A DNA stretch of 64,000 nt, taken from Paenibacillus ginsengarvi (GTDB taxonomy: Bacteria > Bacillota > Bacilli > Paenibacillales > NBRC-103111). The notes beneath the pieces were generated by a model. It worked only from the letters and a program-made list of their open reading frames with translations, had not been told where the DNA came from and made no database searches. The translations under genes were made by a program, and so were the position numbers. This document shows, one piece after another, positions 8,492 to 15,811 of the stretch (the first letter of the stretch is position 1; each line of letters opens with the position of its first letter). The DNA lies in NCBI RefSeq assembly GCF_003626695.1, contig NZ_RBAH01000001.1:575711-639710 (forward strand). The letters are read 5' to 3'.

Positions 8492-8938
8492 TTACGTATA
8501 ATAAGGAACAAGTACGTAGTAAGCGATAAGGGCAATACCGCCTAGAACGGCCGACCAGGTTCCGAGCGCCCGGCTTCCTTGCATATAAGCGATGACGCCC
8601 AGAATGATCGCTGCCGTCCCCATCACTCCCGGGTATATAAACATGGAAGCAATCGCAAGCACAAGTCCAATCCAGCCGACGGTTTGTCCGCCTTTTACGG
8701 TATCGTCCACTTCGGTATCACGGTAATCGGCCCGTTCCAGGCCAAGATCCTCGTTCGGACGGGCAGGCGCTTGTCCGAGCATCATCGGGGCTGCGGGCGT
8801 AACCTCGGCGCCGAACTCCTCGTCGAATCCTTCCACACTTCCGTTTCGCCGCACTTCCCGGTTGTTCGGGTTGTCCAACTTCTCGGCGCCCGTTCCGAAC
8901 CCTTTTTCCTCGTATTCGTCAAACCGGTTTTCGTTCAC
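8492..8938 (-). CDS. DUF4190-like small membrane protein
   Basis: 148 residues from a GTG at 8938 with GGGAGGG ten bases upstream. The first 85 residues are hydrophilic and acidic (EYEEKGFG, FDEEFGAEV). The last 60 form two or three glycine-rich helices: GWIGLVLAIASMFIYPGVMG, AAIILGVIAYMQG and LGGIALIAYYVLVPYYT. The G-W-x-x-L-V-x-A-I-A-S start and the ILGVIAYMQGSR turn resemble DUF4190 proteins. Topology suggests a cytoplasmic N-terminus. Function unknown; it ends against the bidirectional terminator. Confidence 0.7.
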   Translation of the reverse strand: MNENRFDEYEEKGFGTGAEKLDNPNNREVRRNGSVEGFDEEFGAEVTPAAPMMLGQAPARPNEDLGLERADYRDTEVDDTVKGGQTVGWIGLVLAIASMFIYPGVMGTAAIILGVIAYMQGSRALGTWSAVLGGIALIAYYVLVPYYT

Positions 8939-8978
8939 TTGGCTTTCCCTCCCTGGTTACGATTGTCATAAGCACACA

Positions 8979-9191
8979 TTATTTTTGCTTGAACGTATGG
9001 CAGCATGTTACAGAGGATGAAGGCGCCCGGTCTTTATGATCGGAGTCGAACGATTCTCCGGCAAATTCTTCATCGAAGGACGCTTTAGCATGGCTGTCGA
9101 TGTCGATCATGATCGCGTCCGCCTGGCAATTATTGTTCTCGCCCCAATATGCGCAGTTCGAAACGCTGCATTTCACGAGTGGCTTTGCCAC
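8979..9191 (-). CDS. DUF1540 cysteine-rich small protein
   Basis: 70 residues with the DUF1540 spacing: CSVSNCAYW, then NNNCQADAI and a closing VTCCHTFKQK, giving five cysteines plus a histidine that could bind a metal. The middle is acidic and Ser/Asp rich. Members are common in spore-forming Firmicutes and have no established function. The 150-bp gap between this gene and the terminator at 9283-9309 holds nothing else I can name. Confidence 0.75.
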   Translation of the reverse strand: MAKPLVKCSVSNCAYWGENNNCQADAIMIDIDSHAKASFDEEFAGESFDSDHKDRAPSSSVTCCHTFKQK

Positions 9192-9282
9192 TGCACATCA
9201 CCTCCACTCACAATATACCCGCGTTGGTTGGGACTTATCCGAGGGGGCGGCTGGGGAACCGGGCAAACTAATCTCAAAACGC

Positions 9283-9309
9283 AAAAAAGATGCGGGCATC
9301 CGCATCTTT
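9283..9309 (-). terminator. Rho-independent terminator of ypuI
   Basis: AAAGATGCGG (9286-9295) pairs perfectly with CCGCATCTTT (9300-9309) around a 4-base loop; on the minus strand a run of T follows. It lies 34 bp past the ypuI stop. Confidence 0.88.
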
Positions 9310-9343
9310 CCATAAAGCTTCCATAATGTAGGCTTGTTCCACG

Positions 9344-9844
9344 TTACACGCGTTCGCCCTGCATTCTGCGCTGAGTCATATAATCCGTTTCGTAATAAGT
9401 TAAGTCTTCGCGCAATTCCTCGAAAATTTTGGACAGCTCGATCGTCAAATTGCGGGCTTCGCGGCTCGGCTTTTTGCGGAAGCGGATCGCATCCTGACCG
9501 GTATAGGCATATCGTCCGTCTTCGGAGTAGCATTCATTCTGCGGGTAATAAAAGCCGTTTACGCAGTTATGGTAAACATCGTACAAAGTGCGTTCGGCGA
9601 ATTCTTCATTAAAATTCGGACGGCGCAAGCTGCCGCCCAATTTCTCGTATGCTACTTCGCAAAAAACGAGCAGATGTCTCATATCGGACAAATAGCCGCG
9701 GTAAAACTCTTCCATCGCAGGATCGCTCTCGGTCAAAAGCTGGGGCATGCTGTAATGGTTCAGGAAAAGCTCCATTTTGGCGATTGCTTCTTTTAATTTG
9801 GTCCGGGTCGTTTCGCATAAATTTTTCACTTGGCCCGTTGTCAT
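9344..9844 (-). CDS. ypuI: YpuI/DUF3907 family protein
   Basis: 166 residues, hydrophilic and without membrane segments. Visible features include the conserved tract GFYYPQNECYSEDGRYAYTGQ (about residues 97-117) and an N-terminal helix with LKEAIAKMELFLNHY. This fits the DUF3907 family, whose B. subtilis member is YpuI, of unknown function. The gene is monocistronic: its own terminator lies downstream and an unusual hairpin (9871-9893) sits in the leader. Confidence 0.75.
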   Translation of the reverse strand: MTTGQVKNLCETTRTKLKEAIAKMELFLNHYSMPQLLTESDPAMEEFYRGYLSDMRHLLVFCEVAYEKLGGSLRRPNFNEEFAERTLYDVYHNCVNGFYYPQNECYSEDGRYAYTGQDAIRFRKKPSREARNLTIELSKIFEELREDLTYYETDYMTQRRMQGERV

Positions 9845-9870
9845 CTTGACTAACCTCCTCCAATATGTCG

Positions 9871-9893
9871 GAACGGTTCGCGAACGAACCCGT
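9871..9893 (-). promoter_or_regulatory. Hairpin in the ypuI leader
   Basis: AACGG-TTCG-CGAA-CGAA-C-CCGTT, with GGTTCG and CGAACC as perfect arms, lies 27 bp upstream of the ypuI start, just before the ribosome binding site. It could be an operator or an mRNA hairpin; the sequence does not decide. Confidence 0.4.
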
Positions 9894-9991
9894 TTTCACT
9901 ACCCTGATTATTACTATCGTACCATAATTCGCTCGCAAAAGTAAGAAAAACGTCTATCGACGTACTTCATGGACGAGCGACCGCGACTGTA

Positions 9992-10048
9992 CCCCACAAA
10001 GTGAAGAAAAGCTACGAAGCACATTCCGACTACTTTGCGGGGACCCCT
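9992..10048. repeat. CCCC-CAAAGT hairpin repeat, copy 2
   Basis: Arms CCCCACAAAGT and ACTTTGCGGGG flank a 31-bp centre containing GCTACGAAGC. The right flank reads GACCCCT where other copies have GAGCCCC. Same orientation as the copies at 10181 and 12362. Confidence 0.85.
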
Positions 10049-10180
10049 AACCAGCAGAAGTTTTCTTGGTAAAGAAAGTCGTATTTCGTTTCGCTTTAAC
10101 GCTTTACCGAACTTAAACTTTCTTTAACGATAAGAAAAACGTCTATCGACGTACTTCATGGATGAGCGACCGCGACTGTA

Positions 10181-10324
10181 CCCCACAAAGTGAAGAAAAG
10201 CTACGAAGCACATTCCGTCGGAGCAGCTTGCTGCTCTCGCAACAATAGCTTCAATTGGAACACGGATGCCCATCACCCGAATTTCTTCGATAAAAGCTAT
10301 TGTTACTACTTTGCGGGGACCCCT
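10181..10324. repeat. CCCC-CAAAGT hairpin repeat, copy 3, split by an 87-bp insert
   Basis: Identical to copy 2 up to CATTCCG, then 87 bp are present (10218-10304) before the sequence resumes at ACTACTTTGCGGGG. The insert has a GAGCAG-CTTG-CTGCTC hairpin (10221-10236) and perfect 11-bp arms AACAATAGCTT (10241-10251) and AAGCTATTGTT (10294-10304). Confidence 0.85.
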
Positions 10325-10516
10325 AACCAGCAGAAGTTTTTCTTGGTAAAGAAAGTCGTATTTCGTTTCGCTTTAACGCTTTACCGAACTTAAACATTCT
10401 TTAACGATAAGACGGGTCATGCCTGAAGACCAATTCCGGGAAGCAAAAAACGCGATGCATAATTCCACCCGTCCTGTCTCACCTTAACATCATATATACA
10501 AGGAGGACGCCTTATT

Positions 10517-12352
10517 ATGTGGAAAAGACTCGCATCCGCTTCCCTCATTGCCGTTTTCGCGTTGTTCATCGTTACGGCGATTTATCGAAGCAAAGCTCCA
10601 CACGTACCGGACACGCAAAATCCGTCCCCGTCGCATGAAATGTCGATCAAACAATCGATGCTCGAACAAAACGTAAAAATGACGGAGCAGATGTGCCGCA
10701 CGCAATGCTCGCTCGATTTCAAGCAGGCACTTCATCAATTAAACATCGGAACGCGGGGCGATGTCAAGTCCGTGCTGGACGAAGTGCGCCGGGAGCACAG
10801 CCATATGAAATATTTGGAATGGAGCGGCCTCAAGGCGGACAAAAACACCGCTTTTTCCGGTCATATCCCCGAGCCGATGGTCCCGCAGCTTGCGCCCCTT
10901 CTTGTCGATGCGAGAAAATCAGTGCAGGCCGGCAAACCTTATCAATCCGCCAAAATCGGAGAAGGCGAGCAGCAATATATCGTGATGGGCGAGCTGTCCG
11001 AAGGCGGAGAGATGTCGCTAATCGGCATCATTCACGAGGATCTGCTGCATAAGGTAGCCATCGATCAGCGCAAAAACTTGCGCCTCGTTCCGTATCCGAG
11101 CGACAAACGGTGGAAAATCGAATCCGTCGATTCGAAAACGCTGGAGGACGTCAAAGTCGATCACCCCGAAGACAACGAGGGTACAAGCCATTATCATGTC
11201 AATCAGATCGTCGTCAAGTTTCAGAATGAACCGACGCCCGGCGAGCTGGAGCAGTATCGCAAAGATATCGACGCGGTTCATACGGAAAAAGTCGGCAATA
11301 CGTATGTATTCGAATCGACAAAGCTGGAAGCGAAGCAGCTTATGAACTATTTCCAAAGCAAAAACGTCGAATTTGCCGAGCCCCATTTTCTGTACATGAC
11401 TAATGAAGCGATAGAACCGAACGACAAGCTGTTTGCCAAGTACCAGTGGAACCTTCCCGCGATCGAGACGATTCCCGGCTGGGATGTGAACCGCGGAAGC
11501 GAAGACGTCCTCGTCGCGGTTGTCGATACGGGTGTGGACTTGAACCACCCGGACTTGAAAGGCCGCACAGTGGCGGGTATGAACATCGTAAACAAAGGCG
11601 CCGAGCCGCTGGACGATGTCGGGCATGGCACACATGTGGCAGGCGTTATTTCGGCGCTTGTGAACAATGACGAAGGTGTTGCGGGCATATCTTGGTATAA
11701 CAAAATTATGCCGGTCAAGGTTCTTGACGAGAGCGGCGCCGGTAGCACATATGCAGTTGCCCAGGGAATTATATGGGCTGCGGATCATGGCGCCAAAGTC
11801 ATCAATATGAGCCTTGGCAACTACGCCGATTCGCAATTTTTGCACGATGCCATCAAGTACGCCTACGATAAGGATATTGTGCTGATCGCGGCAAGCGGCA
11901 ACGACAATACGGAGCGCCCCGGTTATCCGGCCGCTTATCCCGAAGTATTTGCCGTTGCCGCAACCGATTCGAACAAGCAGAAGGCGTCGTTCTCCAACTA
12001 CGGCGACTATATCGACGTAGCGGCCCCGGGGGTTAATATCGCCAGCACGTACCCGGACAATCACTACGCGGCGCTGTCCGGCACCTCCATGGCCAGCCCC
12101 CATGTGACGGCGCTCGCGGCCTTGATCCGTTCAGCCAATCCGCTGCTCAAAAATACCGAAGTGATGGAAATTATGCGCAAAACGGCCATCGACTTGGGCG
12201 ATAGCGGCAAAGACAAATATTTCGGTTACGGGCAGATCGACATTGTAGAGGCATTGTCGCAGGCGGCGCAATCGCGCGAAGCTTTAACGCTGTGGCCGCA
12301 ATGGTTCGAGCGGGAAGCGGACCGTCTCGCGCTGAAGTACAAGGGGAAATAG
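10517..12352 (+). CDS. Membrane-anchored or secreted subtilisin-like serine protease (S8)
   Basis: 611 residues; the ATG at 10517 has AAGGAGG upstream. An N-terminal basic and hydrophobic segment (about 3-22) is a signal peptide or anchor. Residues 30-300 are a long pro-region, of which 225-290 (VNQIVVKFQNEPTPGELEQY) resembles fervidolysin-type inhibitory propeptides. The S8 catalytic domain follows with Asp337 (AVVDTGVDLNHPD), His370 (GHGTHVAG), oxyanion Asn462 (AASGND) and Ser524 (SGTSMASPHV), so it should be active. Unlike its neighbours it is on the plus strand and is flanked on both sides by the same hairpin repeat. Likely an extracellular protease; substrate unknown. Confidence 0.93.
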   Translation: MWKRLASASLIAVFALFIVTAIYRSKAPHVPDTQNPSPSHEMSIKQSMLEQNVKMTEQMCRTQCSLDFKQALHQLNIGTRGDVKSVLDEVRREHSHMKYLEWSGLKADKNTAFSGHIPEPMVPQLAPLLVDARKSVQAGKPYQSAKIGEGEQQYIVMGELSEGGEMSLIGIIHEDLLHKVAIDQRKNLRLVPYPSDKRWKIESVDSKTLEDVKVDHPEDNEGTSHYHVNQIVVKFQNEPTPGELEQYRKDIDAVHTEKVGNTYVFESTKLEAKQLMNYFQSKNVEFAEPHFLYMTNEAIEPNDKLFAKYQWNLPAIETIPGWDVNRGSEDVLVAVVDTGVDLNHPDLKGRTVAGMNIVNKGAEPLDDVGHGTHVAGVISALVNNDEGVAGISWYNKIMPVKVLDESGAGSTYAVAQGIIWAADHGAKVINMSLGNYADSQFLHDAIKYAYDKDIVLIAASGNDNTERPGYPAAYPEVFAVAATDSNKQKASFSNYGDYIDVAAPGVNIASTYPDNHYAALSGTSMASPHVTALAALIRSANPLLKNTEVMEIMRKTAIDLGDSGKDKYFGYGQIDIVEALSQAAQSREALTLWPQWFEREADRLALKYKGK

Positions 12353-12361
12353 GATTTAATA

Positions 12362-12419
12362 CCCCACAAAGTGGAGCCCAGGCTTCGAAGCATTTTCCAA
12401 TTACTTTGCGGGGAGCCCC
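12362..12419. repeat. CCCC-CAAAGT hairpin repeat, copy 4 (simple form)
   Basis: CCCCACAAAGT (12362-12372) and ACTTTGCGGGG (12403-12413) flank a centre with the perfect palindrome GCTTCGAAGC. In RNA read from the minus strand the one imperfect position becomes a G-U pair, while the plus-strand RNA would carry an A-C mismatch. It lies 10 bp after the protease stop. Confidence 0.88.
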
Positions 12420-12433
12420 AAAACTTAAACCGA

Positions 12434-12457
12434 AAGGCGGCCCTGGCGGGCCGCCTT
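12434..12457. terminator. rnpB: Hairpin terminator between the protease gene and rnpB
   Basis: AAGGCGGCCC (12434-12443) pairs perfectly with GGGCCGCCTT (12448-12457). T-rich but not pure T-runs follow in both directions, so it may end both the protease transcript and RNase P RNA. Confidence 0.65.
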
Positions 12458-12491
12458 GTCATGTTTGGCATTGATATAAAGTGTGGCATGC

Positions 12492-12903
12492 GGAAAGCTT
12501 GCCGTAAGCCGGGTTCTGTCCTTCTGGTGGTCGTAACGGGCACCACAACCCTCCCACCGTTGAAGTGACAATCATCTATCTACGTCCGACATTGCTGCCG
12601 GACTTTAGCGACCAACCCGAACGCACCTCGGGCAAAGGCTGCGGAACCGGCATAGCCGTCCGCCACGTTCTCTTCGGTCTTGCTCCAAGTGGGGTTTACC
12701 AGGGAATAAGTCACCCTATCCCCTCGTGGTCTCTTACACCACGGTTCCACCCTTGCCTGTTCGCCTTGCGGCGTCATCGGCGGTCCATTTCTGTGGCACT
12801 ATCCTTCAACTTGCGCTGACTGGACGTTATCCAGCACCCTGCCCTGCGGAGCCCGGACTTTCCTCCCGTGCGTTAGCACCGGCGATTGTCTGTCAAACTT
12901 TCC
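12492..12903 (-). ncRNA. rnpB: RNase P RNA (rnpB), type A-like
   Basis: The conserved cores are clear on the minus strand: GGGAGGAAAGTCCGGGCTCC near the 5' end, GGGCAGGGTGCTGGATAACG, ACCGCCGATG with CGCAAGGCGAACAGGCAAGG, TAGATAGATGATTG and the 3' ACAGAACCCGGCTTACGGC. Helix P1 is formed by GGAAAGTTTG (12894-12903) and CAAGCTTTCC (12492-12501), which sets the ends at about 412 nt. The RNA is the ribozyme that trims the 5' end of pre-tRNA. The GCCGATG ... AAGGGTGGAA ... GTAAGAG ... GGAGCAAGACC series matches the class found in E. coli (type A) rather than the B. subtilis type B RNA. Confidence 0.95.
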
Positions 12904-12915
12904 GAAACTGTATCT

Positions 12916-12944
12916 AGTATACTGGACGAAGCCGCTTCCTGCAA
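12916..12944 (-). promoter_or_regulatory. Sigma-A promoter of rnpB
   Basis: Minus strand -35 TTGCAG (12939-12944), 17-bp spacer, -10 TATACT (12916-12921). Transcription would begin about 7 bases downstream, near 12905-12909, in agreement with the P1 helix start of RNase P RNA. Confidence 0.85.
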
Positions 12945-13008
12945 CCCCGTATGTTCTGCCTGAACAGGAGAATGCTGCGAAATTTGCCATAGGTCTGCTT
13001 TCCGGTCT

Positions 13009-14124
13009 TTACAGCAGCTTGAAAGTTTCCGTATCGACAGCGGATGCGACCGCGCGCGTAGCCGACTTCTGCTCTGTCAGCCGGGATTGCAGCCACGCCG
13101 CCACACCGGCCTTCATTATTTTCTCCGCGTTGTGACCGGGGTCGACAATAGCGATCCCTGCGGCAAGCGCATCTTGTGCCGTATGGTAGTCAATATCCCC
13201 GGTGACAAGCACGTCGGCGCCGGCGAATATCGCGTGCCGCACATAACGGCTGCCGGAACCGCCGAGCACGGCCACTTTACGAATTTCTTTATCCGGGACA
13301 CCGACGACACGCACGAACGGAACGTCAAGCGCTTGCTTGACATGCTCCCCGAAAGCGGAAAGCGATATCGCCTCCGGCAGCTTCCCGACCCGTCCGAGTC
13401 CGAACGTGCGCCCGTTCAGATCCATCGGATACAAATCGTAAGCAACCTCCTCGTAAGGATGCGCCTTGAGCATTGCCTGAACAACTTTTTTCTCGGCGCT
13501 GGCCGGCACGATCGTTTCAATCCGCACCTCGGCCACTCGCTCCAGTTTTCCGAACTTGCCGATAAACGGATCGGCGCCCTCCTGCGGCAAAAAGGTGCCG
13601 GTACCCGAAATATTGAAGCTGCAATGGCTGTAATGACCGATAGCTCCAGCACCGGCGGCGAACATCGCTTCGCGCACCGGCTCCTGAAGCGATTCGGGAA
13701 CGAATACGACGAGTTTCTTCAGCTTGTCGGTATGAATGTCCTCCAAATGCCCGGTCACGGTCAGCCCGAGCGCTTCCGCCATCATATCGTTGACGCCGCC
13801 ATCCGCTACGTCCAGATTCGTGTGCGCGATGTATACGGCTATGTCGTGCTTGATCAGCTTCTCGTACAAGCGTCCGGCAGGCGTATCGGTTTGCAGGTGC
13901 GAAAGCGGGCGATAAATGATCGCATGATGTGCTATGATAAGCTCCGCCTTTAGAGCGATCGCTTCGTCCACGACCTCGTCCGTCACATCCAGCGTCACGA
14001 GCACCGTACTTATGTCTTTGCGCAGGGAGCCTAGCTGCAGACCGATTTTGTCATCCGGCACGGCTATATGCTTAGGCGCCAGCCGCTCCATAAGCGCTAC
14101 GACGGTTTGACCTTTTGCCAACAA
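13009..14124 (-). CDS. yqfO: Nif3-like dinuclear metal-centre protein YqfO
   Basis: 371 residues from a TTG start with GAGGAGGTA upstream; it overlaps the end of trmK by 28 bp. Nif3 landmarks are ELIIAHHAIIYRPL with the metal-binding His pair, YIAHTNLDVADGGVNDMMAE, and the C-terminal VLVTGDIDYHTAQDA ... VDPGHNAEK. The extra middle domain (about 130-235, KLVVFVPE to AHPYEEVAYDL) is the PII-like insert found in Bacillus YqfO. The exact substrate is not settled for the family; the older name GTP cyclohydrolase 1 type 2 is doubtful. The trmK-yqfO order is as in B. subtilis. Confidence 0.92.
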   Translation of the reverse strand: MLAKGQTVVALMERLAPKHIAVPDDKIGLQLGSLRKDISTVLVTLDVTDEVVDEAIALKAELIIAHHAIIYRPLSHLQTDTPAGRLYEKLIKHDIAVYIAHTNLDVADGGVNDMMAEALGLTVTGHLEDIHTDKLKKLVVFVPESLQEPVREAMFAAGAGAIGHYSHCSFNISGTGTFLPQEGADPFIGKFGKLERVAEVRIETIVPASAEKKVVQAMLKAHPYEEVAYDLYPMDLNGRTFGLGRVGKLPEAISLSAFGEHVKQALDVPFVRVVGVPDKEIRKVAVLGGSGSRYVRHAIFAGADVLVTGDIDYHTAQDALAAGIAIVDPGHNAEKIMKAGVAAWLQSRLTEQKSATRAVASAVDTETFKLL

Positions 14125-14861
14125 GAGAGTACCTCCTCTATGCGTTCACGTTCTGCAAGAAGCTCCTGCTGCCGCTTATAGGCAGCTTCCGTACCTCCCC
14201 GGGTCATGCCCGCGATGATATGGCTGATTTTCTCGATCTCGGATTTCCATTTGTCGTAAAAGGCGGCATCGCCGCGCGTAAGCAGCAGCGGGCCGTAGCG
14301 CGCCAGTTCGACGGACTCGACTATAAGTCCCTCGCCCAACCGTTTCGGGCGATATAGTTCCCTGTTGGCGGAAGCGGCATCTGGGTGGCGATAGGCGCAT
14401 AAGATTTCGTAAAACTTGCCGTCTTCCTCCAGCACCGTTTCGTCATGCAGGACCCAATCATTCCTTACGAGCCAGTGGCGCACCTGATCCTCCGCCACGT
14501 TCGGCTGCAAAACCAGCGTCCGTACCGAGGCCAGCTTCGGCTTTCCTTCCTCCAAAATCGAGACGATGAGCGCCCCGCCCATGCCGGCGATTGTAACCAC
14601 GTCGACTTCATGTTCGTCTATAACAGCCAGCCCGTTGCCTTGTCGAACTGAAATGACGGAGCCGAGCCCAGCCTCTTTGACTTGTTTGCTTGCGGCTTCG
14701 AATGGGCCGTCGTTAATTTCGCCAGCTACCGCATAGGCAACACGTCCGGTTTGCGCCAAATATACTGGCAACAGCGCGTGATCCGAGCCAATATCGGCTA
14801 CTTTGGCTCCCTCCGGCACATAGGAGGCAATCGTATGTAATCTTTTCGATAATTTGACCAT
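14097..14861 (-). CDS. trmK: tRNA (adenine22-N1)-methyltransferase TrmK
   Basis: 254 residues from the ATG at 14861 (MVKLSKRLHTIASYVPEG), one base after the upstream stop; a TTG at 14879 in frame is an alternative. The class I methyltransferase motif I is VADIGSDHALLPVYL, the acidic residue after it is in AGEINDGPF, and the catalytic region reads VVTIAGMGGALIVSIL. C-terminal residues 200-254 are a helical hairpin with KRQQELLAERERIEEVL. The enzyme methylates N1 of A22 in the tRNA D-arm. It is paired with yqfO, as in B. subtilis. Confidence 0.94.
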   Translation of the reverse strand: MVKLSKRLHTIASYVPEGAKVADIGSDHALLPVYLAQTGRVAYAVAGEINDGPFEAASKQVKEAGLGSVISVRQGNGLAVIDEHEVDVVTIAGMGGALIVSILEEGKPKLASVRTLVLQPNVAEDQVRHWLVRNDWVLHDETVLEEDGKFYEILCAYRHPDAASANRELYRPKRLGEGLIVESVELARYGPLLLTRGDAAFYDKWKSEIEKISHIIAGMTRGGTEAAYKRQQELLAERERIEEVLSCWQKVKPS

Positions 14862-14862
14862 A

Positions 14863-15687
14863 TCAGAAAACCCACTCAATCCATTTTTTTCGTAAGCCGA
14901 ACAGTAGGGCTGCAGCCGTTATCAGCTTGCAGAGCAACAGCAGTTGAATCAGCGTCCCGCTTATTTCCCCCGTGTACATGCCATAAAGTTCCGGCATCCA
15001 CCATAACGTAAAACCGACCAGCAGCAGTACGGCTCCCGCCGACTTGCTCGCCCGATGGAGCAGCCAGCCCAACCAGCAAAACAGTACGCAAAGCGGCAGC
15101 CAGCTTAGCTGGGCTCCGATCCATCCGAGCTCAACCCGCTCATGCAGCAAATACGCGTATACCAGTACGAGTCCGCTCCAGCCGCAATAATGAAACAATC
15201 CCATACGGGCAAGCAGTCCGATCACAATCCAGATCATGCTGCAAAACGCTACATACGCAAGCGCTATGGAAGGTTCGTTCATGTCGTGCAAGCGAAGCAA
15301 ATAAAAGCCCGCGCCAAGCAGCGCAATCGAGCCGAGTCCGACGAGAGCATAACCGATAATCGGCGCTTTGCGCGCATACTTAAAACCGAACCCGTAGCAA
15401 ATCCCAACAACAAGCACAACTGACATAATTTGCAATGGAAAACGAAAAGCGTTAAAATGAAACACGATATAAGCGATCAACGCCGACAAAACGCATCCGA
15501 GCAGCCAAACTTTCCAGTTGCTGTTCTGGATTGCATTTTTGGAAACGCCAAGTACGCTGAAATCTTTGTCGGCCGGCTTCGCATCGTACAGATTCATCAA
15601 GAAATCGCAATAATGCTCGGGAAGCAGCTTGCTTCTGCGCCACTGCTCGATTTCATATATAATAATTTTCCGTTTCTCCTGTTCCAT
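14863..15687 (-). CDS. Polytopic membrane protein, DUF2157-like
   Basis: 274 residues. The first 45 are soluble and helical (IEQWRRSKLLPEHYCDFLMNLY); from about residue 58 there are eight hydrophobic segments, for example WLLGCVLSALIAYIVFHF, IIGYALVGLGSIALLGAGFY and LIQLLLLCKLITAAALLFGL. The soluble head followed by many helices resembles DUF2157 proteins, though I cannot confirm the family. It is the first gene of a unit with trmK and yqfO, separated from trmK by one base. Function unknown. Confidence 0.7.
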   Translation of the reverse strand: MEQEKRKIIIYEIEQWRRSKLLPEHYCDFLMNLYDAKPADKDFSVLGVSKNAIQNSNWKVWLLGCVLSALIAYIVFHFNAFRFPLQIMSVVLVVGICYGFGFKYARKAPIIGYALVGLGSIALLGAGFYLLRLHDMNEPSIALAYVAFCSMIWIVIGLLARMGLFHYCGWSGLVLVYAYLLHERVELGWIGAQLSWLPLCVLFCWLGWLLHRASKSAGAVLLLVGFTLWWMPELYGMYTGEISGTLIQLLLLCKLITAAALLFGLRKKWIEWVF

Positions 15688-15759
15688 TCAGGAAGGTAAC
15701 CTCCGGGCCAAGGAAATGAGGGTTATCATACGACTAGCGATTCGGGTTAAATTCAAGGA

Positions 15760-15793
15760 AGACCTTGCTGTAGCTTTCGATACAGAAAGGTCT
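15760..15793 (-). terminator. Hairpin downstream of rpoD, possible terminator
   Basis: On the minus strand AGACCTT ... CTGTA pairs with TACAG ... AAGGTCT. The T-run after it is weak, so it may be a leaky terminator or a processing stem. Confidence 0.45.
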
Positions 15794-15811
15794 CCGGCAG
15801 TTTTATTTTAT

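Larger units (their letters stand above)
9942..10407. repeat. Tandem duplication of a 189-bp unit, second unit interrupted
   Basis: Unit A (9942-10130) and unit B (10131-10407) both begin TAAGAAAAACGTC and run in the same direction with only a few differences; a third TAAGA begins right after unit B. Unit B is 277 bp because it holds an 87-bp extra segment. Each unit has an ACGTC/GACGT hairpin near its left end, one copy of the CCCC-CAAAGT repeat in the middle and GGTAAAG/CTTTACC arms near the right end. No convincing gene is present in this 670-bp gap between ypuI and the protease. Confidence 0.9.

Noticed and set aside
10190..10393. 67-codon open frame in the repeat region
   Set aside because: It lies across the hairpin repeat and its insert, and the only link to translation is a chance ATG; unit A has no equivalent.
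9942..10407. CRISPR-like tandem repeat
   Set aside because: Only two long units with internal structure; no short repeats with regular spacers.
12580..12819. Short frames over RNase P RNA
   Set aside because: The region is fully explained by the structured RNA.
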